DNA of 64,000 nt, from positions 454,685 through 518,684 of the forward strand of contig KV419413.1 in NCBI GenBank assembly GCA_001630475.1, given 5' to 3'. The notes below the pieces were generated by a model, which made no database searches, was not told where the DNA came from, and worked only from the letters and a program-made list of their open reading frames with translations. The position numbers and the translations under genes were made by a program. Shown here piece by piece: positions 12,502 through 23,054 of this stretch. The stretch is from Sistotremastrum niveocremeum HHB9708 (lineage: Eukaryota > Basidiomycota > Agaricomycetes > Sistotremastrales > Sistotremastraceae). Numbering within the stretch: position 1 is the first letter of the stretch; every line of letters begins with the position of its first letter.

Positions 12502-13894
12502 AGGTTGTCCGAAGAGATTCGTGCCTGTCGTTGTGGTAGTATTTGCCGGCTGTCCGAAACCACCGAACCCGGTAGTCGTGGCGGGAGCAGTAGTAGTACC
12601 AAATCCACCAAAAGCAGGTTTAGGCTGGTTGTTCTGTTGACCGAAGGCGCCAAAGCCCGTCGCCGCAGGCTGCTGCTGCTGCTGTGCTGGTTGACCAAAC
12701 AAGTTTGTTCCCGTCGTTTGGGTGTTGGTTTGCCCGAACGCTCCGAAGCCTGTTGCAGCGGGTTGTTGTGGCTGAGCAGGTTGACCGAATGCACCAAATG
12801 CCGGTGTGGTCGTTGCTGGTTGCTGCTGTTGCTGCTGACCAAATCCTCCGAAGGGATTGGTGTTGGTAGCGGGAGCAGCAGCTCCGAAAGCGGTCGGTTG
12901 AGCAGGTTGGGTACTGCCGAAGACGCTCCCGGTTGAAGTGGATGCACCGAAGACGTTGGTCCCTGATCCAAAACCTGAGGCAGTCTTCCGGCCTTGGGAA
13001 TAGTCGGCAAATCGAAGTTCCTACCAAGCAGCTCATGTCAGTAAGAAAGCGAAGTGAGAGGTTCAGGAGAGCGTACCTCAAACGAATAATCTTTATATGC
13101 AGGCATGCGTGAAATGGATTGGAAGTGAGTCATGACACCGCCAGCTTCGTCTCGCTCTGATGTCTGACTCCATGGAGGTGAAGCTGTGCCATTATTGGGC
13201 GCGAGACCACCTGTGGGAGCGGCAGCTACTGAGAGAACATCAGTGAAAGTCACGAAGAAGAATAGCATATAACCGCGTACCTGCGCCGAACACACTACCT
13301 GCTGGTTTGCTCCCGAACGCGCCAAACCCAGTATTTCCAGTGTTCGCTCCGAATACACTCCCTCCAGTCGTGTTCGCAGCTGGGGTACTTCCAAAAGCTG
13401 TAGGCTGTGTGGCAGTGTTCCCGAATCCTCCAAATCCAGTGCTGGTCGTTGCAGCGGGCGCGCCAAAGCCACCGAAACCTGCTTGAAGACGATCAGCGAA
13501 AGGACGATTGAAGGCAGACATGGTATAGTTACTGGAAGGAGTAGTGGTGGATGTCTGGGCTTGATTCCCAAATATACCTTTGGCCAAGGGTGAGTCATGT
13601 CCTATGCCTTCGCGACTCGAATCGCGGGTGCGAAAACTTACCGAATCCGGTACTCGTGCTGGGCTGACTAGGAGCCGCACTCGCTCCAAATATTGAATTT
13701 GTGGGTTGCTGTTGTGTCGCTGGTTGGGCGCCGAACCCTGCAATACGACCTCAAAATCAGCGCGAAATATTACGGTGTCGTGATTCCACTGTACCAGTTC
13801 CGCCGAACGTGGTGGCGGGTTGACCGAACGCGTTTGTCGGCTGCTGTTGATTTTGTTGGTTATTCTGACCCCATGCGCTGTTGCTGCCAAACAT
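10536..13894 (-). CDS. Nup98/Nup116-type FG nucleoporin with GLEBS motif
   Basis: Seven exons: 13894-13795, 13737-13642, 13577-13281, 13228-13077, 13020-12441, 12390-12208 and 12157-10536, giving 794 residues. This is a nuclear pore component whose FG/GLFG repeats form the permeability barrier and dock transport receptors. In order: FG repeats from residue 1; a Gle2-binding GLEBS motif at about 190-230 (MTHFQSISRMPAYKDYSFEE, then LRFADY); Gln/Asn-rich FG and GLFG-like repeats to about 500; a Ser/Pro linker; and the folded C-terminal domain over the last about 145 residues (YYSNPS, VGYGSIKFL, PPLGEGLN, FVGFEMETGTWTFEVEGF). The ORF stops right after the last Phe, so the His-Phe/Ser autoproteolysis site and any Nup96 half are absent. 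This resembles non-cleaving Nup116/Nup100 forms. Confidence 0.95.
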
Positions 13895-14303
13895 AATGAG
13901 CGAAGAAGGTTGGTGGTAAGGTGAGAGTCGCTCGACGACGTCTGCAGTGAAGCCAAGGGTGCCAATTTGAAACTCCGATCTCTGACTTTGAACGCGACCC
14001 CTACTATTTGGACCGAGTCATTGCTTCCGTTCCGTGGACCGCGAATCTTGGCAGACAGCGCTATGAATGTGCGACCAAAAAAATGTGCCAGTGATTTCTG
14101 TGCCAGCCTCGTGTTTGAAAAAGGCCTCCTTTTCATGAATATGATTGCCCATAATTTTGACAATTTTGGTCCAAATGCGAAGCACACGTGACCCAGAGTA
14201 GTTTCTTCGAGACTTTCGAGTTTACGTCGTTGTCTTCTTCATTACACGCAACGTAAGGGACTGACTAGCGCTGAGGCCTGAGGCGCTTGCGCCTCATCTT
14301 CAA
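13895..14303. promoter_or_regulatory. Divergent promoter region
   Basis: 409 bp separate the start codons of the Nup98-type gene (minus) and the small cysteine-cluster gene (plus), so both must be driven from here. No clear TATA box is seen. Confidence 0.45.
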
Positions 14304-15468
14304 ATGGCATCTACAAGCTCTCATTTGGTACTCCTCGCGGAACTTCCGAATCTCCCGACATCACTTGGCCTGTCAAACGATACAATTCTTAATCTGGCAA
14401 AATTCTTACCCAAATCAAGTGAAATAGACGACGAAGATTTTCCTTACTATGTCGCGGTTGACCCAGCGTGCATTTTTTGTCGGATCACGGATGCAAAACT
14501 CTGCATTGGGAAAAAGACGGGTTGTTGTTGGCGTTGTTCGAATGAGGGATTGAGGTGTACGAGGGTATCTTGGTTGAGTCAGGGTGAGTATGTTCTCTCT
14601 CGCTCTGTTCTGTACGAGTTAATGAGCATCTTTTTGCGGGAAAGGAGGTGAATCCAGCAAGCAAGCACAAAATGGTTCGGCGCTCGAGCCTTTCGAAAGC
14701 CCCTCAGGTTTTTGTGGCAATCCCGGAAAACGAGAACCTGGAGATACATGCATCGAAGTGACTCAACTGGACGCGAAGAAGGAGGGCACACTTGGTACAA
14801 GCGTTGGTCAGATTAAAATCTCTCTGGTAAATGATTTTATAATTGTTGAACAGAGCCCTAAAAAGGCAGGTGCGACTGCTACACGGTTCTGACAATCCTC
14901 TGGTTTAGAAAGTGCCCTCGATAAAGAAGAAAAAGAAGAAGACGACCGAAGATTGCGTCCCATTGGCATGCTATGCACGTCTACGAGAACTATGTCAGTC
15001 ATGATTCATCTCACCGTTTCTGTCATATTCGCTTACTTCTCGAATACAGTTGTCGGATCCCTAGTCTGTTCATGGCTAGCTTCAGAAGCAGAAGAAAGCT
15101 CCTTCGTAACCCTTACCGAAAAGAAATCCGCCTTCGCACTATCCATCCAAGAACTCAAAGATCGAGCAACAAAGCTTCGCACCAAACCTAAAAACCTCCT
15201 CCAATCTCTCGCAAAACTAGACGAAGAGTTGAAAAATTGGAGAGTCGAACTCGCTTCTCCGATTAAATCGAATCCGACGTTGAGGAAGATGCAAATCACG
15301 AGTGTTTTGACTGCGATAGCTGTGAAGCCGGAAGGATTTGAGAGCGCGATGAGAGATACGCTTAAGCAGGGATTGAAGGGGAATGTTAAGAGTTTGTCGT
15401 TTGAGGGGATCGCGGATGTATGGTTCGAAGTGGCTCGGACATTATTGCAGCACCCTGGAGCGCTCTAG
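14304..15468 (+). CDS. Small protein with a Zn2Cys6-like cysteine cluster
   Basis: Predicted exons are 14304-14583, 14645-14869 and 14909-15468, giving about 354 residues. The introns are 61 bp and a short 39 bp; the second junction is the less certain. Residues about 56-85 contain a cysteine pattern, from CIFCRITDAKLC to CCWRCSNEGLRC, spaced C-x2-C-x7-C-x7-C-x2-C-x6-C. This is close to the fungal binuclear zinc cluster (normally x6 after the second Cys) and keeps the basic residue after the second Cys. Downstream are a Lys/Glu-rich patch, a hydrophobic stretch (MIHLTVSVIFAYFSNTVVGS) and a helical charged C-terminus. Function is unknown; DNA binding is possible but unproven. It faces the Nup98-type gene across a shared promoter. 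Confidence 0.6.
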
Positions 15469-15951
15469 CTCGTTAGGAGTCATGACGATTCAAACTGAAG
15501 TCAGGGAGAGGGAGCGTTCTTCGCCGTGGAGCTTTTACAACATGCCTCGGAGAGCTTGGTGGACCGGAGGATACGACAAATTATAGATGCGAGTATTTGT
15601 ATCCCGAAACTTGAATAATGAAAGCGAGTCAACAAACGGAGATCACCGTAAGGCAAGAATTCATCAAGACTACATGTATGAACAGATCAGAGTAATATCT
15701 AACAACCAATATGAAGCAATCAGCGCACAGTTACAGTAAAGCATCAAAATATACAACAAAGAATGTCGATCTAAAAACTGTACGGAGGCGGACATCTATA
15801 TATCTATAGCTAGTCTATGTCATGCACTCTAAGTCTATCACTACTGTGTTCTACTAAATTCTATGAAATCTAGAAGACGGAACATGTTCTATCCAGGAAA
15901 CCCTCTAAGCTCAAAGTCGAGTCAGAAAAGAAATATTTCTATCAAACACAT
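15469..15951. other. Convergent 3' intergenic region
   Basis: 483 bp between two convergent genes, AT-rich in its second half and with no gene-like ORF. It presumably holds both polyadenylation regions. Confidence 0.5.
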
Positions 15952-17892
15952 CTAGTTGACGATATCCTTTGAAGTCGGCGGAATAGTCAATGTTCTATAC
16001 CTGCGAAAAGAACCGTAGGCCTCGTGCCATCCGATAATCGTCTCTTCAAGAAGCGGAGCGACCATATCTTCAGGGAGATCATCATCGAGAGAAAAGGGAA
16101 ATGTGAAGGAAGTGCTGATAATAGGCACATTCCTCAAACGGCGAGCGTTAAGTACTCCACGAAGAATACCCCACATCGGACGAACGCCAATCGTAAGCTT
16201 CTTCAAATGCGGACAAATGATCGTCTCATCCGTGGGTTCAAGGATGAGTAGGATCGGGTCGCTCGGGATCGGATCTGAGATCTCCAACTCCGTCAAGGAA
16301 TGACAATGTGCAAGCACACTTCCCCATGCGTTTGCTGTATCGATAGCCTCGAATTGGGAATAACTCGATATTCGAAGGATATGTAGATGAGAATAGGAGA
16401 ATCGGGTAGGAAGGCGAGTGATTGATTGAAGGAGTACATCGTTCCATCCATCGTCTTGCGTTAGCTCAGCTGGTGAATCTGAGCAGATGTCTACAGTGAC
16501 TTCAGCCGACGGATCCCGATAGAAGGATACGACGACTTGATCGATTGATACTGTGATTTCGGCTGAGATACAAGATAATATGAGTCGAATGAGGTCGGGG
16601 GATGGGAGTGGATAGGAGTCGAAACGCGGGACGAGGGTACGTTCTTCGTGGGAGAGGTTGAATGTTTGCAAGGCTGGAGTTGTGAGAGAGCCAAGGAAGG
16701 CTTCTGCAAGATACGGTTCCCAGCCCTGCAATTTGATATAAGTCAACTCGGGAGCTACGATGCGGCTCGCTAGTGCATGCGAAGGAGTATTGTCATCACT
16801 GATGAGTTGTGGGTTTACGACACTGAGAGATTGCAAAGCGGGAGATGATGTGATGAAGTCGAAGATACGTGGAAGCGTAAGTTCGGAAGGAAGGTCCACG
16901 TCGAAAGAAAGGCTCAAAGACTTGAGGTCTCGAAATATAGAGGAATTGAAGGGACCGGAGACATTCGTTATATTGATGCATCGAATATGCGGAGCTTCTC
17001 CGTTGAAGAGGTTCGGAACTGACGCGAATGTAGAACGTCTAACGTTGCCGCACTCGAGTTGAAATTCAGACAGGTGAGGAGCAGGACGTTCTAGATACCG
17101 GGAAAGAAATCCTGACATCTGGTTGGCTCGAGGAAGATGGAATCCGAGTGATAGTCGAAGACTATGAGTCTTGTGTATGTTCGAAGCTATGATTTGACCA
17201 CGAGCTTCAATGTCGAAGTCCGCGAATCTACGGTTTCGAGGTAGATGGCTCATGTAGAAATCGACCAAGTATGCGCGATCCATGAATTGATTAATGGCAG
17301 CCAATGGCCATCTTAAGTCTATGCGAGACCAAAGAGTTTTGGTTTCTATAGCGAGAGTTCGCCACTGGGAACAGCTGCTATAGGCGTCAAACTCCCGTTG
17401 AACATGATAGAAAAAAGACACTCACACGTGGCTGATCCAAAACCACGCTCTAAACGCGACATGACCCTTTACACTGGATGGCAAGTCGACACAGTGGTGG
17501 AAGATGACGGCCAGAATTTCACTAGGAAGTTTGGATATAGGAGAACGGATGTTGATGTTCCGGCTGTAACTAAGACGGACTTCGTTCGACTCCCTTGACC
17601 ACCTTGAACTCGTCTCGTCTAAGGATGCAAGGACACTCCCCAGTCGATCTTGCTGACGTCGAACGTCATGTCTACTATGACACTGCTCCCTGTCCAATTC
17701 CTCCAAAACTTGGGAACTAAACCGCCGTGAGTAAACGAGGCAGGCTCATGCCATCACTTTGACGTACCGTTCGTCTTGGATGCGCCGGAACAACTCGTCC
17801 AAAAGCATTGATGTGGGGACTTTCAGAAGCGCGGGTTTGAGAGGATGAGGTGTGTCATTGTTTATAACAATACGAGGGACAGCTACCGGCAT
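15952..17892 (-). CDS. F-box/LRR-like protein
   Basis: Three exons, 17892-17768, 17716-17426 and 17377-15952, joined in consistent phase, encode about 613 residues. The N-terminus starts MPVAVPRIVINNDTPHPLKP. An Arg/Glu-rich helix is followed by the F-box-like segment ISKLPSEILAVIFHHCV. The second intron lies just before SCSQWRTLAIETKTLW, the same place as in the tandem pair at the window start (class A). The remainder is leucine-rich with LRR-like spacing (HLSEFQLECGNV, LKSLSLSFDVDLP, LTELEISDP). A role as SCF adaptor is inferred. The start ATG is the first in frame; upstream in-frame sequence lacks an ATG. Confidence 0.82.
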
Positions 17893-18996
17893 CTCCCTAG
17901 GGGGCTCCCTGCCAGTGGTGGCGAGCGAGTGGTTGAAACGTTGAAAGACAAGAAGCGTGATTTTTTTTGAGGCGTGGGCCAATCGGCTTTCTTCGGTTCA
18001 TTTGGGCTCGGCTACGATTTAGGTTTGATTCCGAAGTCCGAGATTCAAACCCCGACGCTTTGGTCTTCACATCCAGCGGACCAGCTCCCAAAGTTTGGCC
18101 AATAGCTATCTATCCATTGTGTCAATGATCAGCAGACGCTGTAAATGCTCTGAATTTCTTTCTATGAGTACTGCAAAAATGGCCTTCGCTCGTAACCACA
18201 ATTGAAGTCTCATGGTGTCACATTGGTCTGCATCCTCAGGCTCTCGCTCATCGTCATCTTCAAGTTCACGATGAGACTCCATCAAATACCCCTTCAAGAT
18301 CCGATAGAGATCTATACCGGATGTCTGCCTTGATCTCCTGATTCAATCCATGACAAAATCCCTTTCTGGAAATATAGAAACAGAAATTTTGGCTGCGAGC
18401 TCAAACCATGTCAGCACTTCCCGGCCTGCTTTGTCCTAAGGATGTCTCATTGCTTCATTTCTGAACTGGTGTCTTGTCCAGACAGACTGGTCGCCCATAA
18501 ATATCCCTGATTATCCTCTTGCCTCAATATCATCGCTTGGAGTTCGAGATCTCGTTTTGATCCATTGCTATACCACTAAATTTATTCGGCCTCCCGAATA
18601 GCAAAGTAGTATTCGAGCGAATTTTGAGAGAAGGTTTCTTGCTACATGTATCCTGGCGATCGGTATCATATAAATCAAGATACTGTAGAAATGACTACTT
18701 GAGAAATGAGTTCACCTGTCAGTGAGATTTGGTTCAGTATCTTTGTAATTGGCGATCCCCACTCTGACAGTCCATGGCCAGAGGTCCAGGCATTGAACCA
18801 ATTCTGCAGTCATCGTTGCCCGAACAGGTTGCTTTGCCCGAGCTGCCCGAGCTCGACCTCGCGAAGTCGGCCGATTGAACCTGGAGTTCCGAAGCTGTCC
18901 GGAAGCCATCGGAAATCCGGCATCCACTTGCCCCTATTGCGACTTTGCAATGTGACTAGGATCCCAACTCATTGAAGCTTCATACCGACGACGACG
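17893..18996. other. Intergenic 1.1 kb
   Basis: Divergent spacer between the F-box gene (minus) and the PNPOx-like gene (plus). Short ORFs on both strands show no motifs. A gggtttgaatctc sequence near 18040-18055 on the minus strand resembles a tRNA B box, but no cloverleaf can be folded around it. Confidence 0.45.
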
Positions 18997-20002
18997 ATGG
19001 GCAAGTTCTTCGAGGCGATTCCTGAACGTTTGATACCCTGGATCCGCGAACAACACTTGTTCTGGGTCGCAACGGCGCCTCTCAGCGCTGATGGTCATGT
19101 CAACGTTTCGCCCAAAGTACGCTATCACTAGGCGCCGACGTTTCCATTAGATTGATCTGCGGTTGGAACAGGGAGTCGCAGGCACATTTACGGTGGTAGA
19201 CCCGACGACTGTTTGGTACGAAGATCTCACGGGAAGCGGTGCGTCGTCGTCAGATATTGAAAGCTATTTGAACGCTGAGCAGTATTATCATGTCATCAGG
19301 TATCGAGACTATATCTCATCTACGTGAGAATGGTAGAATGACCATCCTCTTCAATGCTTTCGATGGCCCTCCACGAATCCTACGCCTTTTCGGGATAGGT
19401 ACGTCAAAATGCATCATGTTCCAATTTCGCTCGTGTGCTAATATCATTCAGGAACTGCCTATGAAATCGGAACGCCTGAATATGAAAGCTATATCCCGTT
19501 CAAATCGAGGAAGCCTGGCTCTCGAGCTGTCATAGTTCTCAAAATCCACAAGGTCGGAACCGTTAGTGCATTTTCTCTTTATCTGGATTTCCCACGCTTA
19601 TTCCTATACTTATGCTACCAGTCTTGTGGATATGCAGTGCCCAAGTTCGACTTCCGTCAAGAGCGGAGTCTTCTTCTGGACTGGGCTGGCGGTAAAGAGC
19701 GTAAGCAGACCGAAGGAAGCGAAGAGGGCACTATGGCACAATATTGGAAGAAGAAAAATTCGAAGAGTATCGATGGGTTGCTTGGGCTCGAACAAGCTAT
19801 AGAACAAGTAGGACCTCTCCTCAATACTCCACACAAGATCCTCGATGCGAGCTCTTTCTCAAATTCCGCTAGCTCTGCGGTTTTTGTCAGGAGACGAGAA
19901 CTCCTGATTGGGTATTTGGCTGGCATTTTCACTGTGGTATTGTATTTCCAGGTCGCACGTTCGGTGTCATCTAGCTTGCCCATGCTTTCCGCATGGCACT
20001 GA
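18997..20002 (+). CDS. Pyridoxamine 5'-phosphate oxidase-like (split-barrel flavin-binding) protein with C-terminal membrane anchor
   Basis: Five exons: 18997-19116, 19172-19238, 19300-19398, 19452-19561 and 19622-20002, giving 258 residues. The N-terminal domain has the blocks of the fungal PNPOx-like family: MGKFFEAIPERLIPWIREQH, LFWVATAPLSADGHVNVSPK, TVWYEDLTGSG, IETISHLRENGRMTILFNAF, GPPRILRLFG and KVGTQSCGYAVPKFDF. These split-barrel proteins bind FMN or related cofactors; the actual reaction is unknown. Residues about 220-245 (LLIGYLAGIFTVVLYFQVA) form one probable transmembrane helix after a basic RRRE, suggesting a tail-anchored protein. It lies 247 bp upstream of the P450 on the same strand, but separate promoters are expected. 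Confidence 0.9.
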
Positions 20003-20249
20003 GTTTCAATCAATCCAAATGTCCTAGTATGACAGCTCTGCATTTCTCCTAAACGAAGAGACTAAGCGCTAAGCGCTGGAGCTTGTAGTTTCCGATTAGG
20101 TAATAAAGCGACTTAGCCTTTTCTGGTTCACCGTGCAAACGCGCGCATAGCGGTGTGCTATGACCATAGCGTCATGATCTTCACGTTTCCCGTCAAAGAA
20201 ATAGAAATCATGGGCGTACTATTCCTGGCTTTGCTCCCCAGCTCGTCCA

Positions 20250-22104
20250 ATGGCCATCACCGTCTTCTTCGTTGCTTTTCTGTCGCTTGCCTTGTTCCTC
20301 TGGTGGAATCATCGCAGAAACATTGATAAAAGACCTCCCTCCCCTCCGGGTCCGAAGCCGCATTGGTTGGTGGGACATACTTTCCAAGTCCCTCAGACGA
20401 AGGCGTGGTTGTACTTTGAGAAGCTAGGAAAGGAATTCGGTACGCACCCAAAAATTTCAGCCTGAGGCCAAGTTGAACCCTCATATGCTTGTACAGGTCC
20501 AATCGTGAAACTCTCACTCGCGGGGGATGATATCGTTGTTCTGAATGATCCCAAGGATGCCGAAGAGCTGGTGCGTCGCCTCTGCTATCATGACTCAATG
20601 TTGAGCTGATGACATCGCATCCTAGTTGAATAAGCGCTCAAGTAATTACTCTTCACGAAAGCCTCTTATCTATGCTGGGAAGTATCTTTCGGGAAATAAG
20701 GTGAAGCATTTCTCCCGGCGCATCCAACTAAAGCTGAAGAAACCGCAGCGTCTGGTCCTTCTTCCCTACGGCCCGACGTTGAAGAAACAACGTCAAGCCT
20801 TTCACCAGATGCTCCAGCCCCGGGGTACGTTCTCATAGCAGAGATTGAATTGCGTGTTCGATTGATTTCGGTACAGTGGTCGGATCTTATGAATCAATGC
20901 AACTTCTCGAATCCTCAAAATTCCTATACGACATGTTGACTTCACCGGAATCGGCTTTCCTAAACTGCAAACGCTTCTCAGCCTCTCTCGTCTTCTACCT
21001 CTCCTACGGCCGTCGTCTTTCTCCCGACGACGCCGATCTCACCGAAGTACTGTCGATCCTGGATTCCATCATCGAAGATTGTTATCCCGGTACTCATCTG
21101 GTGGATACATTTCCTTTCCTGGATTTCGACTATGTCTGGTTTCGGAAGATGTTTGGAGAGCAAAAGTGGAAGAAAGAGGCGAGGGAGAAACATGATAGAG
21201 AGGTTCGATTCTATGGGCGATTGTTGAGGGAAGTCAAAGATCGGATGTCGAAGGGCGAAGTCGTCGAATGTTTTGCCGCTCGATTATGGGAACAGAAGGA
21301 AAAGCATGAGCTCGATGACGAATCAATGGCTTACGGTGAGTTCCTCCAATGCTGATACCATCCTTCAATATAGTAACATGACTTAGTTGCTGGGTCAGCA
21401 TTCGAAGCCGGGACGGGTACCACCTCCGGGTCTATTCTATTCTTCATTATGGCTATGATCTTATATCCCGATGCCCTTCAAAAGGCCCGAAAAGAGATTG
21501 ACTCTATCGTCGGAGAAGATTTCGAGAGTCCTCCAACATTCGAGCATTACAATCAGCTCCCATATTGTGTTGCCCTATGCAAGGAAGTCTTCCGGTCTGT
21601 CATTTCTAGCAACTTGAATCTATTATCCGAAAGCTTAGCTCTGCGAAGATGGATTCCAGCAGCGCCTGGCGGCTTTCCGCATTACAGTGACGAAGATGAC
21701 GAATATCAGGGATATGAAATCCGAGCGAAGACGATGGTTATTCCGAATATCTGGGCCATGCAACACAACGAGCAAGTCTTTCCCGATCCGAAGCGGTTTA
21801 TCCCAGAAAGGTTCCTTGGAGTCGATAAAGCTGATGAACTGACGGAGGGACACTGGGCATTCGGTTTTGGTAGGAGGTAAGGATGATGCGTGTCGTACGA
21901 TTCAAAGATACTTATGATGGTCTCAGGATATGTCCGGGTAGATATATGGGTGCGAAAAGTGTCTGGATCGGAATTGTTCAGTTGATTTGGGCGTTCAATA
22001 TCGGTCCTGACTACGACAAAGATGGCAATCCAATCCCCATTGACGTGGATGCTGTAACGTCTGGTATCAATATGTTCGTCATTTTCAACCGGGGTATTTT
22101 CTAG
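20250..22104 (+). CDS. Cytochrome P450 monooxygenase
   Basis: Seven exons: 20250-20439, 20497-20570, 20626-20824, 20877-21335, 21387-21594, 21649-21876 and 21927-22104, encoding 511 residues. It is a haem-thiolate monooxygenase anchored in the ER membrane by an N-terminal helix (MAITVFFVAFLSLALFLWW), followed by a proline hinge (PPSPPGPKP). Visible motifs are the I-helix AFEAGTGTTS, K-helix ExxR (Glu374-Arg377, split by an intron), the PERF-type FIPERF, and the haem loop FGFGRRICPGR with Cys455 as ligand, also split by an intron. Organisation resembles large basidiomycete clans related to O-methylsterigmatocystin oxidoreductases. The substrate cannot be told; xenobiotic or secondary metabolism is likely. 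It looks intact. Confidence 0.95.
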
Positions 22105-22322
22105 GACTAATTCAGACTAAATTAGCGAACCGTTGGAATTTGGTATGCGGCTGACTCCGCGGTCAGAGCGTCATGCTAATTGTATCCGACGAATGTGGAG
22201 TGAAATGCAGAATAAGATCCAGTAGATTGAACGGCGATTACCAGGTATCTACAACTATATGATGGCTACATGATATACAATGCTGAATATAACATAAAAA
22301 ATGCAATGAGGGTCCGAGTGAT

Positions 22323-23054
22323 CTATGCATGCGAAGGATAGGATTCCTGGAAGTGAGAGCGATCAAGAGGAACGTGGAGATGTGGTGATAGTTGCGATGG
22401 GAAGAGGGAAGGCATCATGGTAGGAGGTGAATAAGCCGGAGGATCACAATTCTCCACCGTAATTGTGGGGAAAGAATCCATATTTTGTGACGAGGAATCT
22501 GATGCTGGCTCCCCAAAGAAATTCGCCTTCAGATGTGTTGGTGACTCGGGAACGGCGAGGAAGAAATCATCTGATGTGTCCATCGACGACGTTCGTGAGG
22601 GGGAGCTCTGGTATGCACGTCAGCCGTGATGGTTTCGTGTAGTCCGTCAGGGTATCTTACCTCGGTTGGTGAAACAACTATTTTGGGAGCTTGATAATGG
22701 GAAGAGATGTGGGAATTTGTCATAGGGACGTCGTCGAAATAAGGATACGCTTCGATTGCATCAAGAGACGTTGGCGACGGCGGGACCTGTGAGAGATAGT
22801 GTGTTAGTCAAGGATCAGATGCAGGCACTCATCCAAGACTGACGGAAAGGTGATACCGGGTATCCTGGAATGATTGATTGTGCGAGTGGCTATTCCACGA
22901 CTTCTGGATCAAGGTCAGATTAGGTATGCTCTATTGAAACGATTTCCAGTAGTTCACTCACTTCGTTCGACTCGCATACTTCTTCAATGAGAACCGTCAA
23001 GTTCCAATTGAATGAGAAACTGGATTGTTGTTGTGTAATTGAAGAGGAGAACAT
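22323..23054 (-). CDS. Hypothetical Ser/Pro-rich small protein
   Basis: Four phase-0 exons, 23054-22962, 22889-22857 (33 nt), 22786-22661 and 22607-22323, give 178 residues starting MFSSSITQQQSSFSFNWNLT. The model rests on consistent phases, canonical splice sites and loss of all stops when spliced. The N-terminus has a short helix-like LTVLIEEVCESNEP. The rest is Ser/Pro/Asp-rich and looks disordered (SPSRTSSMDTSDDFF, NCDPPAYSPPTMMPSLFPS). No domain is recognised. It is convergent with the P450, with a 218-bp gap. It could be a lineage-specific regulatory or scaffold protein; function unknown. Confidence 0.5.

Noticed and set aside
12211-12936. 241-codon plus-strand ORF rich in Leu/Arg/Ser
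   Set aside because: It is the complement of the Gln/FG-repeat exons of the nucleoporin; its composition follows from antisense CAG/GGT repeats.
18040-18060. tRNA-like B-box sequence (minus strand)
   Set aside because: No A box at proper distance and no acceptor or anticodon stem can be folded.
18997-22104. PNPOx and P450 as part of a secondary-metabolite cluster
   Set aside because: No backbone synthase, transporter or pathway regulator is present in the window.
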